DNA from: JAPYTU01 sp036166735
GTDB lineage: Bacteria; Bacteroidota; Bacteroidia; Cytophagales; MED-G16
Assembly (NCBI GenBank): GCA_036166735.1
Contig: JAYZHG010000110.1
Location: 1 to 24,314, forward strand
DNA length: 24,314 bases
Direction: 5' to 3'
Shown piece after piece: positions 1 to 7,916 of the stretch. Numbering within the stretch: the first letter of the stretch is position 1; each line of letters opens with the position of its first letter. The notes under the pieces are model-generated. The model ran no database searches and was not told the origin of the DNA. It worked only from the letters and a program-made list of their open reading frames with translations. The position numbers and the translations under genes were made by a program.

Positions 1-1698
1 AAGAAGGGAGCAAAAATAGCTCTCTTAAAATCTTTAACAAATATTATATGGGCACCTATTGAAAAAGGAATTACAAATATTTCATTAAGTGCTAATTGGA
101 TGTGGCCTGCTAATAATATTGGAGAAAATGCCAGATTATACAATGCCGTTAAAGAAATTAGTGATTTTGCAATAAAACTTGGAATAAACATTCCAACAGG
201 AAAAGATTCTCTTTCCATGACCCAAAAATATTCTGATGGAAAAAAAGTTCTTTCACCAGGAACCGTCATAGTATCTGCAGCTTCAGAAGTTTCTGATATT
301 AATAAAACAATCTCACCAGTATTAAAAAAAGATCAAGATTCTGAATTAATATACATCAATTTCTGTAAAGGACTAAATATTTCTGGAAGCGCATTTTATC
401 AAACACTTACATCACTTGGAAATACAGTACACAACACAAAAAAACCCAAAGAAATAATAAATATTTTTAATGTTATTCAAGATTTAATAAAAAATAATCA
501 AATTTTATCTGGTCATGATATATCATCTGGAGGGCTTATAACTAGTTTATTAGAAATGAATTTTTCCAACTCAAATTATGGTTTAAATATTTATACTGAA
601 GACTTTAAAGAAAATGATTTAATTAAAATACTTTTTAATGAATCACCTGGTATTATCATTCAAACTAAAAAATATACTACTTCAATACTAGATAAAACTA
701 AAATAAAGTATGTAAAAATTGGACGTTTAATAAAACAGAGAAAATTAATAATTAAACACAATAATTCTGATATAAAAATTGACATTGATTATTTTAGAGA
801 TTGTTGGTTTAAAACATCATCATTAATTGATAGCAATCAAACAAAACATAATCTAAATGTTAAAAGATTTTTAAACTACAAAAATCAAAAACTCAAATAC
901 AAATTTCCATCTTTTTTTAATGGAACACACTCAAAAATAAGTTACAAAAAAAATATCAGAGCAGCTGTCATTAGAGAGAAAGGTATAAATAGTGAAAGAG
1001 AAATGGCCTATATGTTATATATGAGTGGTTTTGATGTTAAAGACGTTCATATGACTGATCTTGTAAGTGGAAAAGAAAATCTTGAAGATATTCATATGGT
1101 GGTTTTCCCTGGAGGATTTTCAAATTCCGATGTACTAGGATCAGCTAAAGGATGGGCAGGAGTTTTTAAATACAATAAAAATGCTAAAAATGCAATCTTT
1201 AATTTTTACAAAAGAAATAACACCCTATCTCTTGGTGTTTGCAATGGTTGTCAACTCATGATGGAGCTTAATTTATTATTTCCAAAATTAAAAAATAACC
1301 ACCCGAAAATGGAAATAAATAAATCTGAAAAATTCGAATGTATTTTCACTAGTGTTGATATCTTAAAAAATAATTCTGTTATGTTAAAAAATTTAGAAGG
1401 CACTACACTTGGAATTTGGTCAGCACATGGAGAAGGAAGATTTAACTTTAAAAATAAAAATCACAATATAGCTGCCAAATTTCACTATAAAGATTATCCA
1501 TCAAACCCTAATGGATCAGATTATTCTGCTGCAATGTTATCTTCAAAAGATGGAAGACATCTTGCAATGATGCCACATCTTGAAAGATCAATATTTCCTT
1601 GGAATTGGGCTCATTATGAACCATCAAGAAATGATAAAATTACACCTTGGATATTACCATTTGTAAATGCCAGAAATTGGCTTGAAACAAATACATAA
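1..1698 (+). CDS. purL: Phosphoribosylformylglycinamidine synthase (FGAM synthase), 5'-truncated by the window
   Basis: This is the C-terminal 565 residues of the large single-chain enzyme that converts FGAR, glutamine and ATP to FGAM in de novo purine synthesis. The frame is open from base 1, so the first ATG at 100 is internal. The visible part begins in the last part of the synthase domain (LSANWMWP, then IPTGKDSLSMTQKY). It continues through the second AIRS-like C-terminal domain (GHDISSGGL). It ends with a class I glutamine amidotransferase domain that starts near base 955 (AAVIREKGINSEREMA). The nucleophile cysteine lies in GVCNGCQ, with its codon at 1240-1242. The His/Glu of the catalytic triad lie in MPHLERS near the end. 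The fused architecture is found in Bacteroidota and gammaproteobacteria, unlike the split PurL/PurQ/PurS type. The downstream prs gene supplies PRPP to the same pathway. The identification is firm and only the 5' end is missing. Confidence 0.97.
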   Translation, partial: KKGAKIALLKSLTNIIWAPIEKGITNISLSANWMWPANNIGENARLYNAVKEISDFAIKLGINIPTGKDSLSMTQKYSDGKKVLSPGTVIVSAASEVSDINKTISPVLKKDQDSELIYINFCKGLNISGSAFYQTLTSLGNTVHNTKKPKEIINIFNVIQDLIKNNQILSGHDISSGGLITSLLEMNFSNSNYGLNIYTEDFKENDLIKILFNESPGIIIQTKKYTTSILDKTKIKYVKIGRLIKQRKLIIKHNNSDIKIDIDYFRDCWFKTSSLIDSNQTKHNLNVKRFLNYKNQKLKYKFPSFFNGTHSKISYKKNIRAAVIREKGINSEREMAYMLYMSGFDVKDVHMTDLVSGKENLEDIHMVVFPGGFSNSDVLGSAKGWAGVFKYNKNAKNAIFNFYKRNNTLSLGVCNGCQLMMELNLLFPKLKNNHPKMEINKSEKFECIFTSVDILKNNSVMLKNLEGTTLGIWSAHGEGRFNFKNKNHNIAAKFHYKDYPSNPNGSDYSAAMLSSKDGRHLAMMPHLERSIFPWNWAHYEPSRNDKITPWILPFVNARNWLETNT

Positions 1699-1715
1699 CC
1701 TTTTTATAAATTGTT

Positions 1716-1734
1716 AAAAATAAAATTTATTTTT
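1716..1734. repeat. Short A/T-only palindrome between purL and tRNA-Gln
   Basis: AAAAATAAA at 1716-1724 is perfectly inverted as TTTATTTTT at 1726-1734 around a single A. It lies 17 nt after the purL stop codon. It could act as a weak transcription-termination hairpin for purL, but it contains no G-C pair. It overlaps the putative -7 element of the tRNA promoter, so the two roles compete and neither is proven. Confidence 0.3.
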
Positions 1735-1735
1735 G
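1728..1735 (+). promoter_or_regulatory. Putative -7 promoter element for tRNA-Gln / prs operon
   Basis: TATTTTTG matches the Bacteroidota -7 consensus TAnnTTTG. It ends 13 nt before the tRNA, which would place the transcript start a few bases upstream of the mature 5' end. No good -33 TTTG is seen at the ideal 19-nt spacing; the nearest TTG at 1711-1713 leaves only 14 nt. The closely spaced genes downstream (tRNA, prs, rplY, pth) could be read from this site. Confidence 0.45.
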
Positions 1736-1748
1736 TATCCCAAAATAT

Positions 1749-1821
1749 TGTCCCATGGTGTAACTGGCAACACGTCTGTTTTTGGTACAGAAGAGTCTAG
1801 GTTCGATCCCTAGTGGGACAA
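1749..1821 (+). tRNA. tRNA-Gln (anticodon UUG)
   Basis: A full cloverleaf can be folded by hand. The acceptor stem pairs TGTCCCA (1749-1755) with TGGGACA (1814-1820), followed by discriminator A1821. The anticodon stem pairs TCTGT with ACAGA around the loop TTTTGGT, giving anticodon TTG at 1782-1784. The T arm is CTAGG-TTCGATC-CCTAG (1797-1813). The D arm is short, with GTG pairing to CAC. CCA is not encoded, because CAA follows, so a CCA-adding enzyme must complete the 3' end. It lies 16 nt upstream of prs and is probably co-transcribed with it. Confidence 0.95.
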
Positions 1822-1837
1822 CAAAAATTTAAAAATT

Positions 1838-2770
1838 ATGAGCACTGTAAAAATATTTTCAGGAAAGGGTTCTTTAGCATTAGCTAATAAAATTGCATCT
1901 AAATTTGGAAAAAATCTTGGTCAAGGAAAATCTGGTAAATTTAGTGACGGAGAACTTAAATACAGATATAACGAGACAGTGAGGGGTTCTGATGTCTATA
2001 TTATTCAATCTACTGTTAATGGATCAGATAATTTTATGGAATTATTCTTAATGATTGACGCTGCAAAAAGAGCTAGTGCTAATCATATTAATGTTGTTAT
2101 TCCTTATTATGGATATGCTAGACAAGATAGAAAAGATAAACCAAGGATAGCTATATCCTCTAAATTGATTGCTAACCTACTTACGGCATCTGGAGCAACT
2201 AGAATTATAGCATGTGACCTACATGCAGGTCAAATACAAGGTTTTTTTGATATACCACTTGATCATTTAAATGGAAGTTCAGTATTTGTGCCATATATTA
2301 AAAAATTGGACCTAAAAAATATCATTTTTGCATCTCCTGATGCTGGAGGAACTGAAAGAATAAGAGACTATGCTGAATATTTTAATGTTGACTTTGTTAT
2401 CTGTGATAAACAAAGAGAAAAAGCTAATGAAGTTAAATCCGTTCAAGTAATTGGAGAGGTAGAAGGAAAAGATGTCATAATTATTGATGATTTAATTGAT
2501 ACAGGAGGTACCATTTCTATGGCTTCAAAAGTTTTAATGGAAAAAGGTGCTAAATCAGTTAGAGCTTTAATTACACACCCAATTCTTAGCGGAAATTCAG
2601 ATGAAAATATCACAAATTCAGCACTTAAAGAATTAGTTGTAACTGATACTATTCCTCTAAAATTTAGGAATAAAAAAATAAAAGTGTTATCCATTGCAGG
2701 ATTATTTGCAAAAGCTATTAGAAAAATTCATGAAAATGAATCTACTAGTTCGCTATTTATTAACAGATAA
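1838..2770 (+). CDS. prs: Ribose-phosphate pyrophosphokinase (PRPP synthetase)
   Basis: This cytosolic enzyme makes PRPP from ribose-5-phosphate and ATP for purine, pyrimidine, His and Trp synthesis. At 310 residues it has the normal length for class I enzymes. The ATP-binding segment YARQDRKDKPR is at residues 93-103. The catalytic-site motif DLHAGQIQGFF is at 127-137, with His129. The flexible-loop lysine region starts at about 191 (KQREKANEV). The PRPP-binding loop VIIIDDLIDTGGT is at 213-225. The ATG at 1838 starts the family's N-terminus directly (MSTVKIFSG). It follows tRNA-Gln by 16 nt and precedes rplY by 11 nt, so one operon is likely. The prs-ctc-pth order recurs in many bacteria. 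Confidence 0.97.
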   Translation: MSTVKIFSGKGSLALANKIASKFGKNLGQGKSGKFSDGELKYRYNETVRGSDVYIIQSTVNGSDNFMELFLMIDAAKRASANHINVVIPYYGYARQDRKDKPRIAISSKLIANLLTASGATRIIACDLHAGQIQGFFDIPLDHLNGSSVFVPYIKKLDLKNIIFASPDAGGTERIRDYAEYFNVDFVICDKQREKANEVKSVQVIGEVEGKDVIIIDDLIDTGGTISMASKVLMEKGAKSVRALITHPILSGNSDENITNSALKELVVTDTIPLKFRNKKIKVLSIAGLFAKAIRKIHENESTSSLFINR

Positions 2771-2781
2771 ATTTAGTAATT

Positions 2782-3519
2782 ATGAAAACAATTGAGATTA
2801 TAGGGTATAAAAGAGCAAATCTTGGTAAAAATGAATCTAAAAAACTTAGAGAAGAAGGTAATGTACCTAGTGTTGTCTATGGAGGAAAAGAACAAATTCA
2901 TTTTCATTCACCAATGATTTTATTTAGAGATTTAGTTTACACTCCTGGTGCAAACTTTGTTAAATTAAATATTGAAGGTGAAATTAAAAATGCAATATTA
3001 CAAGATATTCAATTTCATCCAGTAAGTGAAATTATTCTACATGCTGACTTTCTAGAACTTAGCGAGAACAAAAAAATAAAAATGGAAATTCCTGTTAAAT
3101 TTTTAGGAGATGCTCCTGGTGTTCTTCAAGGTGGTAAAATATTAACAAGAATAAGAAAATTATCTATTCTAGCATATCCAAAAAATATGCCAGAATTTAT
3201 AGAAATAGACATTAGTCATCTTGAATTGGGAAAAAGCATTAAAGTTGAAGATATCCTTAGTGAACAATATGAAATCTTAAACAGTCCATTAGTTAGTGTT
3301 GTCTCTGTCAATATACCTAGAGTAACAATTGAAGAAGAAATAGAAGAAGAAGAAGAAGAAGAAACTGAAGGAGAAGAAGGAAGTGAGGGAGAAGAAGGAA
3401 CTGAAGGCACTAAAGAAGCTTCTAAAAGTGGAAAAGAAGTTGCTAAAGGTGAAACAGAAGGTGACAAAACAAAATCAAAAGATTCAAAAGGAGATAAAAA
3501 AGAAGAATCTAAAGACTAA
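2782..3519 (+). CDS. rplY: 50S ribosomal protein L25 / general stress protein CTC with long low-complexity tail
   Basis: This 5S-rRNA-binding large-subunit protein belongs to the long TL5/CTC type. Residues 1-90 form the L25 domain (KRANLGKNESKKLREEGNVPSVVYGG, split here into a conserved basic stretch and the Val-Tyr-Gly-Gly turn). Residues about 95-182 form the C-terminal beta domain (KFLGDAPGVLQGG). Beyond residue 183 there is a tail of about 62 residues. It is first highly acidic (184-208, with seven consecutive Glu at 188-194), then Lys/Ser/Glu/Gly-rich up to the stop. The family is usually about 185-220 residues, so the tail explains the length of 245. It lies in the prs-rplY-pth cluster, 11 nt after prs and 57 nt before pth. 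The function of the tail is unknown. Confidence 0.95.
   Translation: MKTIEIIGYKRANLGKNESKKLREEGNVPSVVYGGKEQIHFHSPMILFRDLVYTPGANFVKLNIEGEIKNAILQDIQFHPVSEIILHADFLELSENKKIKMEIPVKFLGDAPGVLQGGKILTRIRKLSILAYPKNMPEFIEIDISHLELGKSIKVEDILSEQYEILNSPLVSVVSVNIPRVTIEEEIEEEEEEETEGEEGSEGEEGTEGTKEASKSGKEVAKGETEGDKTKSKDSKGDKKEESKD
3343..3363 (+). repeat. (GAA)7 trinucleotide run inside rplY
   Basis: Seven uninterrupted GAA codons encode seven glutamates within a longer, almost purely purine stretch (about 3331-3405). The run is in frame, so replication slippage would only change tail length. It is the only clear simple-sequence repeat in the window. Confidence 0.85.
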
Positions 3520-3538
3520 GAAATATTAAAAAGAGTTG

Positions 3539-3570
3539 AAAGTTTAATATAAATTTATAAACTAAACTTT
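3539..3570 (+). terminator. Weak hairpin between rplY and pth
   Basis: AAAGTTTA (3539-3546) is inverted as TAAACTTT (3563-3570), an 8-bp stem that runs into a T-rich stretch. Its 16-nt loop holds another palindrome (TATAAATTTATA, 3548-3559). It resembles an intrinsic terminator or attenuator, but the stem has only one G-C pair. It ends 6 nt before the pth ATG, so it could instead affect pth translation. Confidence 0.3.
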
Positions 3571-3576
3571 TTCTCA

Positions 3577-4134
3577 ATGAAATACTTAATAGTTGGTTTA
3601 GGAAATATAGGACCACAATACGAATTAACTAGACATAACATTGGTTTTTTAATTCTTGATTACCTAGCATCTAAATTTGAATCTACATTTAAATCAGAAA
3701 GACTTGGAGATTATTCTTTAATAAAATTTAAAGGAAGATCAATCCACCTCATAAAACCATCAAATTATGTAAATAATAGTGGAAGAACAGTAAAATATTG
3801 GTCTGATAAATTAAAAATAAAAAATGAAAATTTATTAATTGTTCTAGATGATATTTCTCTGAAATATGGAAAGCTTAGAATAAAAAAAAATGGTACTGAT
3901 GGAGGGCATAATGGATTAAAAAATATAAATGAATCATTAAATTCTAATAATTATCCAAGACTAAGATTTGGAATAGGAAATGAATTTATAAAAGGAAATC
4001 AATCTAATTATGTATTAGAAAATTTTTCAAAAGATGAAATGAAAGATTTAGAAATAAATATTCAAAATTCAATCCAAATAATTATGTCATTTTGTTATGA
4101 AGGAATTAATAGGAGTATGAATAAATATAATTAA
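3577..4134 (+). CDS. pth: Peptidyl-tRNA hydrolase
   Basis: This cytosolic enzyme cleaves peptidyl-tRNA that has dropped off ribosomes and recycles the tRNA. At 185 residues it has the family's usual size. The N-terminal signature GLGNIGPQYELTRHNIGF contains Asn10 and catalytic His20. The signature usually written TYMN-x-SG appears as NYVNNSG at 63-69, with Asn66 kept but Met replaced by Val. The Asp pair is in LIVLDD (91-92), and GGHNGLKNI (109-117) and RLRFGIG (128-134) are present. It is the last gene of the plus-strand block. Its stop codon overlaps the stop of the convergent metG within the 4 nt 4131-4134. Confidence 0.95.
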   Translation: MKYLIVGLGNIGPQYELTRHNIGFLILDYLASKFESTFKSERLGDYSLIKFKGRSIHLIKPSNYVNNSGRTVKYWSDKLKIKNENLLIVLDDISLKYGKLRIKKNGTDGGHNGLKNINESLNSNNYPRLRFGIGNEFIKGNQSNYVLENFSKDEMKDLEINIQNSIQIIMSFCYEGINRSMNKYN

Positions 4135-6152
4135 ACAATAACTGATCCATTAATAGCTTTAGCATCTGGATGCATTAATCTTAGTGAACCATCAGGATTT
4201 TCAGCAAGCAATAACATTCCTTGACTTTCAATTCCCATCATTTTTCTTGGTTTTAAATTTACCAAAATCATCACTTGTTTATTTAATATATCTTCTGGTT
4301 TATAATATTTTGATATTCCACTTAAAATCACTCTTTTATCAACACCTGTATCAACAATTAATTTTAATAATTTTTCAGATTTTGGTACATTTTCAGCCTC
4401 TATAACAGTAGCAATTCTTAAATCAATTTTTGAAAATTCATCAAATTCAATAGTTTCTTTAAGATCCATTAATTTCTCGTTTTTATCTTTTATAGTCAAT
4501 TTAAGTTTTTCTATTTGATTATCAATTACACTATCTTCAATTTTTGAAAAAATATGATTTATTTCTCCAAGTTTATGACCAGGTTTAATAAGATTATTAG
4601 ATGAATCATTCCATGATTTAGATAAAATATTTAAAAGTTTAAATATTTTAATTGAAGTAAATGGTAGTAAAGGCTCACATAATATTGCAATATTAGCAAC
4701 AATTTGAATTGAATTATAAAGTATAGATTTAACTCTTTCTTCATCTGATTTAATGATTTTCCATGGTTCAGTATCTGCCAAATATTTATTACCAAGTCTA
4801 GATAAATTAATTATCAAACTCATCGCTTCTCTAAATCTATATTTCTCAATAGATATTTCAATTTTAGACTTAATATTTTCTATTTTATGAAAAATTTCTT
4901 TATCACTTTTTATTGATTTTAAATCTTCAGGTACTTTTCCATCAAAATATTTATCTATTAATACCAAAACCCTATTAATGTAATTACCAAAAATTGATAC
5001 TAACTCATTATTATTTTTAGCCTGAAAATCTTTCCACGTAAAATCGCTATCCTTAGTTTCAGGAAGATTGGTGATAAGACAATATCTCAATTCATCTTGC
5101 ATATCAGGAAAATCAATAAGATACTCATGAAGCCAGACAGCCCAATTTCTTGAAGTTGATATTTTTTCTCCTTCTAAATTCATAAATTCATTTGCTGGAA
5201 CATTATCAGGAAGTATATAGTCGCCATGTTCCATCAACATCATAGGAAAAATAATACAATGAAAAACTATATTATCTTTCCCTATAAAATGAACTAACTT
5301 TGTATCAGAATGTTTCCAATATTTCTCCCAATCATCTTTCATAAGTTCTTTTGTTGCCGTTATATAGCCAATAGGAGCATCAAACCAAACATATAAAACT
5401 TTTCCTTTAGCATTTGGCAATGGTACTTTAATACCCCAATCCAAATCTCTAGTCATAGCTCTAGGTTTTAAACCATCTTTTAACCATGATTTGCACTGTC
5501 CTAAAACATTGATTTTCCAATCTTTATGTTTATTAATATAATTTTCAATTTTAGATTGTAATTTATCCATAGGGAGAAACCAGTTTGTAGTCTCTTTTAA
5601 TATTGGTTTATTTCCTGAAAGTTTTGAAATAGGATTTTTTAAATCTAAAGGACTTAAAGTTTTTCCACATTGCTCACATTGATCTCCATACGCATTTTCA
5701 TATTTACATGAAGGACATTCTCCTGAGATATATCTATCAGACAAAAATTGATTTTCAATTTCATCATAATATTGAGATGATGAAATTTCATCAAATAATT
5801 TTTTGTTGTAAAGATTTAAAAAAAATTCAGAACTAGTCTCATGATGAGATTTGTTAGACGTCCTTGAATAAATATCAAAACTTATACCAAATTTTTTAAA
5901 GGAATCATCAATGATTTTATAATAATGATCTACAATTTTCTTAGGAGTAGATTTTTCATTTCTTGCCTGAAAAGTAATTGGCACTCCATGTTCATCAGTG
6001 CCACTTACAAATTTCACATCTTCACCCTTAGATCTTAAAAATCTTACATATATATCTGCTGGTATATAAGCCCCCGCTAAATGGCCAATATGAATTGGAC
6101 CATTTGCATAAATAAGTGCAGCTGTTACTAAATGTCTTTTATATTTTGGCAT
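4131..6152 (-). CDS. metG: Methionyl-tRNA synthetase with C-terminal tRNA-binding domain
   Basis: This enzyme charges tRNA-Met in the cytosol. The class I signature HIGH is at residues 21-24, and the KMSKS equivalent is KISTS at 330-334. A four-cysteine zinc site is formed by C146, C149, C159 and C162 (CPSC and CEQC). The anticodon-binding helical domain follows (NRVLVLIDKYFDG). Residues from about 570 to 673 form the EMAPII/Arc1p-like OB-fold dimerisation and tRNA-binding domain (DLRIATVIEAENVPKSEKL, then NLKPRKMMGIESQGM). The 673-residue length fits the two-domain bacterial form. The start ATG abuts the stop of the upstream SDR gene with no spacer, which suggests translational coupling. The 3' end overlaps pth by 4 nt in convergent orientation. 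Confidence 0.97.
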   Translation of the reverse strand: MPKYKRHLVTAALIYANGPIHIGHLAGAYIPADIYVRFLRSKGEDVKFVSGTDEHGVPITFQARNEKSTPKKIVDHYYKIIDDSFKKFGISFDIYSRTSNKSHHETSSEFFLNLYNKKLFDEISSSQYYDEIENQFLSDRYISGECPSCKYENAYGDQCEQCGKTLSPLDLKNPISKLSGNKPILKETTNWFLPMDKLQSKIENYINKHKDWKINVLGQCKSWLKDGLKPRAMTRDLDWGIKVPLPNAKGKVLYVWFDAPIGYITATKELMKDDWEKYWKHSDTKLVHFIGKDNIVFHCIIFPMMLMEHGDYILPDNVPANEFMNLEGEKISTSRNWAVWLHEYLIDFPDMQDELRYCLITNLPETKDSDFTWKDFQAKNNNELVSIFGNYINRVLVLIDKYFDGKVPEDLKSIKSDKEIFHKIENIKSKIEISIEKYRFREAMSLIINLSRLGNKYLADTEPWKIIKSDEERVKSILYNSIQIVANIAILCEPLLPFTSIKIFKLLNILSKSWNDSSNNLIKPGHKLGEINHIFSKIEDSVIDNQIEKLKLTIKDKNEKLMDLKETIEFDEFSKIDLRIATVIEAENVPKSEKLLKLIVDTGVDKRVILSGISKYYKPEDILNKQVMILVNLKPRKMMGIESQGMLLLAENPDGSLRLMHPDAKAINGSVIV

Positions 6153-7010
6153 TTATTTTTTTCTCATCATTTCAAAAAAATCCCACATTTCTGGAGTTAC
6201 TAATTCTAAATTATTAAACTGACCAGCTCCTTTTAACCATTCTCCACCATCAATAGTTATAACTTCACCATTTATATAAGATGAAAAATCAGATACCAAA
6301 TAAGCAGCTAAATTAGAAAGCTCATGATGCTCACCTACCCTTCCAACTGGAACTTTTTTTGCAGGATCAAATTTTTCTTTAAGATCTCCTGGTAATAATC
6401 TATCCCATGCCCCTTTAGTCGGAAAAGGACCAGGAGCAATAGCATTTAATCTAATGTTATACTTTGCCCATTCAACAGCAAGAGACCTAGTCATTGATAA
6501 AACACCAGCTTTTGCACAGGCAGAAGGAACAACATAACCAGATCCAGTCCATGCATAAGTTGTAACAATATTTAAAACATTAGCATCAATCTTTTCTTTA
6601 ATCCATTTTTTTCCAAGACTTAATGTAAAATTTATTGTACCCTTTAAAACTATATCTATTATAGCATCAAATGCTCTAGTTGAAAGTCTTTCTGTTGGAC
6701 TAATAAAATTTCCTGCAGCATTATTAACAAGACAATCAACTTTACCAAACTCATCAAAAGATTTTTTAATAACATTATTTACCTCATCTATATTTCTAAC
6801 ATCACATGCTAAAGGAAGAATGTTTCCTTTTTTCGAACTAGTTATTTCTTTTGCAACTTTAGTAAGTAAATTTTCTCTTCTACTTGTTATTATTATATCA
6901 GCGCCTAAATCATAAAAATATTCAACCATAGACCTGCCTAGTCCTGAACCACCTCCTGTAACTAATATTGATTTCTTTTTTAAACTATTTTCCTTAAGCA
7001 TTCTTTTCAT
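6153..7010 (-). CDS. SDR-family oxidoreductase resembling 2,4-dienoyl-CoA reductase
   Basis: This is a cytosolic NAD(P)H-dependent short-chain dehydrogenase of 285 residues. The Rossmann nucleotide motif TGGGSGLG is at 18-25. Arg44-Arg45 after the second strand (TSRR) suggest NADPH, and NNAAG is at 96-100. The usual Tyr-x3-Lys site is replaced by Ser163-x3-Lys167 (SACAK). That replacement, together with GSGYVVPSA, LAVEWAKYNIR and APGPFPTKGAW, is typical of the mitochondrial-type 2,4-dienoyl-CoA reductase (DECR1) group rather than FabG. The likely role is reduction of unsaturated acyl-CoA intermediates during degradation of polyunsaturated fatty acids. It sits between fabD (9 nt upstream) and metG (0 nt downstream). 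Met4 is an alternative start. The substrate is inferred. Confidence 0.85.
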   Translation of the reverse strand: MKRMLKENSLKKKSILVTGGGSGLGRSMVEYFYDLGADIIITSRRENLLTKVAKEITSSKKGNILPLACDVRNIDEVNNVIKKSFDEFGKVDCLVNNAAGNFISPTERLSTRAFDAIIDIVLKGTINFTLSLGKKWIKEKIDANVLNIVTTYAWTGSGYVVPSACAKAGVLSMTRSLAVEWAKYNIRLNAIAPGPFPTKGAWDRLLPGDLKEKFDPAKKVPVGRVGEHHELSNLAAYLVSDFSSYINGEVITIDGGEWLKGAGQFNNLELVTPEMWDFFEMMRKK

Positions 7011-7019
7011 AAGTATGTA

Positions 7020-7883
7020 TTAAATTGATGAAACATCCATATCTCTATTAATTTTCTTAACAAGTCCTTGTAAAACTCTTCCAGGACCACATTCAATAAA
7101 TGATTTATAATCATCAGCTATTAATTTATTAATAGTCTGTGTCCATAAAACAGGAGAAGTTAATTGATTTATAAGATTTTTTTTTATTTTTTCAATATCT
7201 ATATGTGGATTTGCATCAAAATTTTGATATATAGGCTTATCTGGTTTATTAAATTTTAAACTCGTAATAGCATCTTCTAACTCTTTTTTTGCCGATTCCA
7301 TATAAGATGAATGAAATGCTCCCCCTACAGGCAATACAATTGTTTTTCCTCCAATTTCTTTTATAGATTCACATGCTTTATCAATTGAGTTTTTAGATCC
7401 TGAAATTACAATTTGACCAGGACAATTATAATTTGCAGGTACGACATTAAGAATATTATCACATACACTATTAACCAATGCATCATCTAATCCTAAAATT
7501 GCTGCCATAGTAGTTTTATTATTTTTACATGCTTTCTGCATAGCTCTTGCTCTTATAAGTACTAATTTTAGTGCATCTTCAAAAGTTAAACTTCCAGAGC
7601 ACGATAAAGCTGAAAACTCACCTAATGAATGTCCAGCATATGCGTCTGCATTTATAGTATTAATACTAAATAATATTGTAGAATGAATAAAAATTGCAGG
7701 TTGAGTTATATCTGTTTTTGTTAAATCTTCTTGAGAACCATTAAACATTACATCTGTAATATCAAAACCTAAAATAGAATTAGAAAGTTTAAACAACTTT
7801 TTTGCAAGATCACTAGAATCATAAAAATCTTTTCCCATGCCTACATATTGTGACCCCTGACCTGGAAATAAAATTACTTTCAT
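7020..7883 (-). CDS. fabD: Malonyl-CoA:ACP transacylase
   Basis: This enzyme transfers malonyl from CoA to acyl carrier protein at the start of type II fatty-acid synthesis. The N-terminal GQGSQYVGMG (residues 8-17) is the glutamine-containing oxyanion region. The nucleophile Ser86 lies in GHSLGEFSAL. Arg111 (RARAMQ) binds the malonyl carboxylate. The catalytic histidine is His191 in GGAFHSSYM. At 287 residues it is slightly short of the roughly 300-310 usual, but all domains are present. A TAnnTTTG element lies just upstream. The gene heads a tight minus-strand set fabD-SDR-metG. Confidence 0.95.
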   Translation of the reverse strand: MKVILFPGQGSQYVGMGKDFYDSSDLAKKLFKLSNSILGFDITDVMFNGSQEDLTKTDITQPAIFIHSTILFSINTINADAYAGHSLGEFSALSCSGSLTFEDALKLVLIRARAMQKACKNNKTTMAAILGLDDALVNSVCDNILNVVPANYNCPGQIVISGSKNSIDKACESIKEIGGKTIVLPVGGAFHSSYMESAKKELEDAITSLKFNKPDKPIYQNFDANPHIDIEKIKKNLINQLTSPVLWTQTINKLIADDYKSFIECGPGRVLQGLVKKINRDMDVSSI

Positions 7884-7898
7884 AACGTCGATTTATAT

Positions 7899-7906
7899 CA
7901 AAAATA
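7899..7906 (-). promoter_or_regulatory. Putative -7 promoter element upstream of fabD
   Basis: On the minus strand the sequence is TATTTTTG, a full match to the Bacteroidota TAnnTTTG box, 15 nt before the fabD ATG. No clear TTTG is found at the -33 position, which would fall inside the 3' end of the DUF393 gene. It suggests a start for fabD-SDR-metG independent of the surface-protein genes upstream. Confidence 0.45.
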
Positions 7907-7916
7907 CTTAAATATG

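Noticed and set aside
3763..3783. Substitution of Met by Val in the Pth TYMN signature (NYVNNSG) as possible inactivation
   Set aside because: The key Asn66, His20 and Asp residues are intact and the change is conservative, so the enzyme is probably active.
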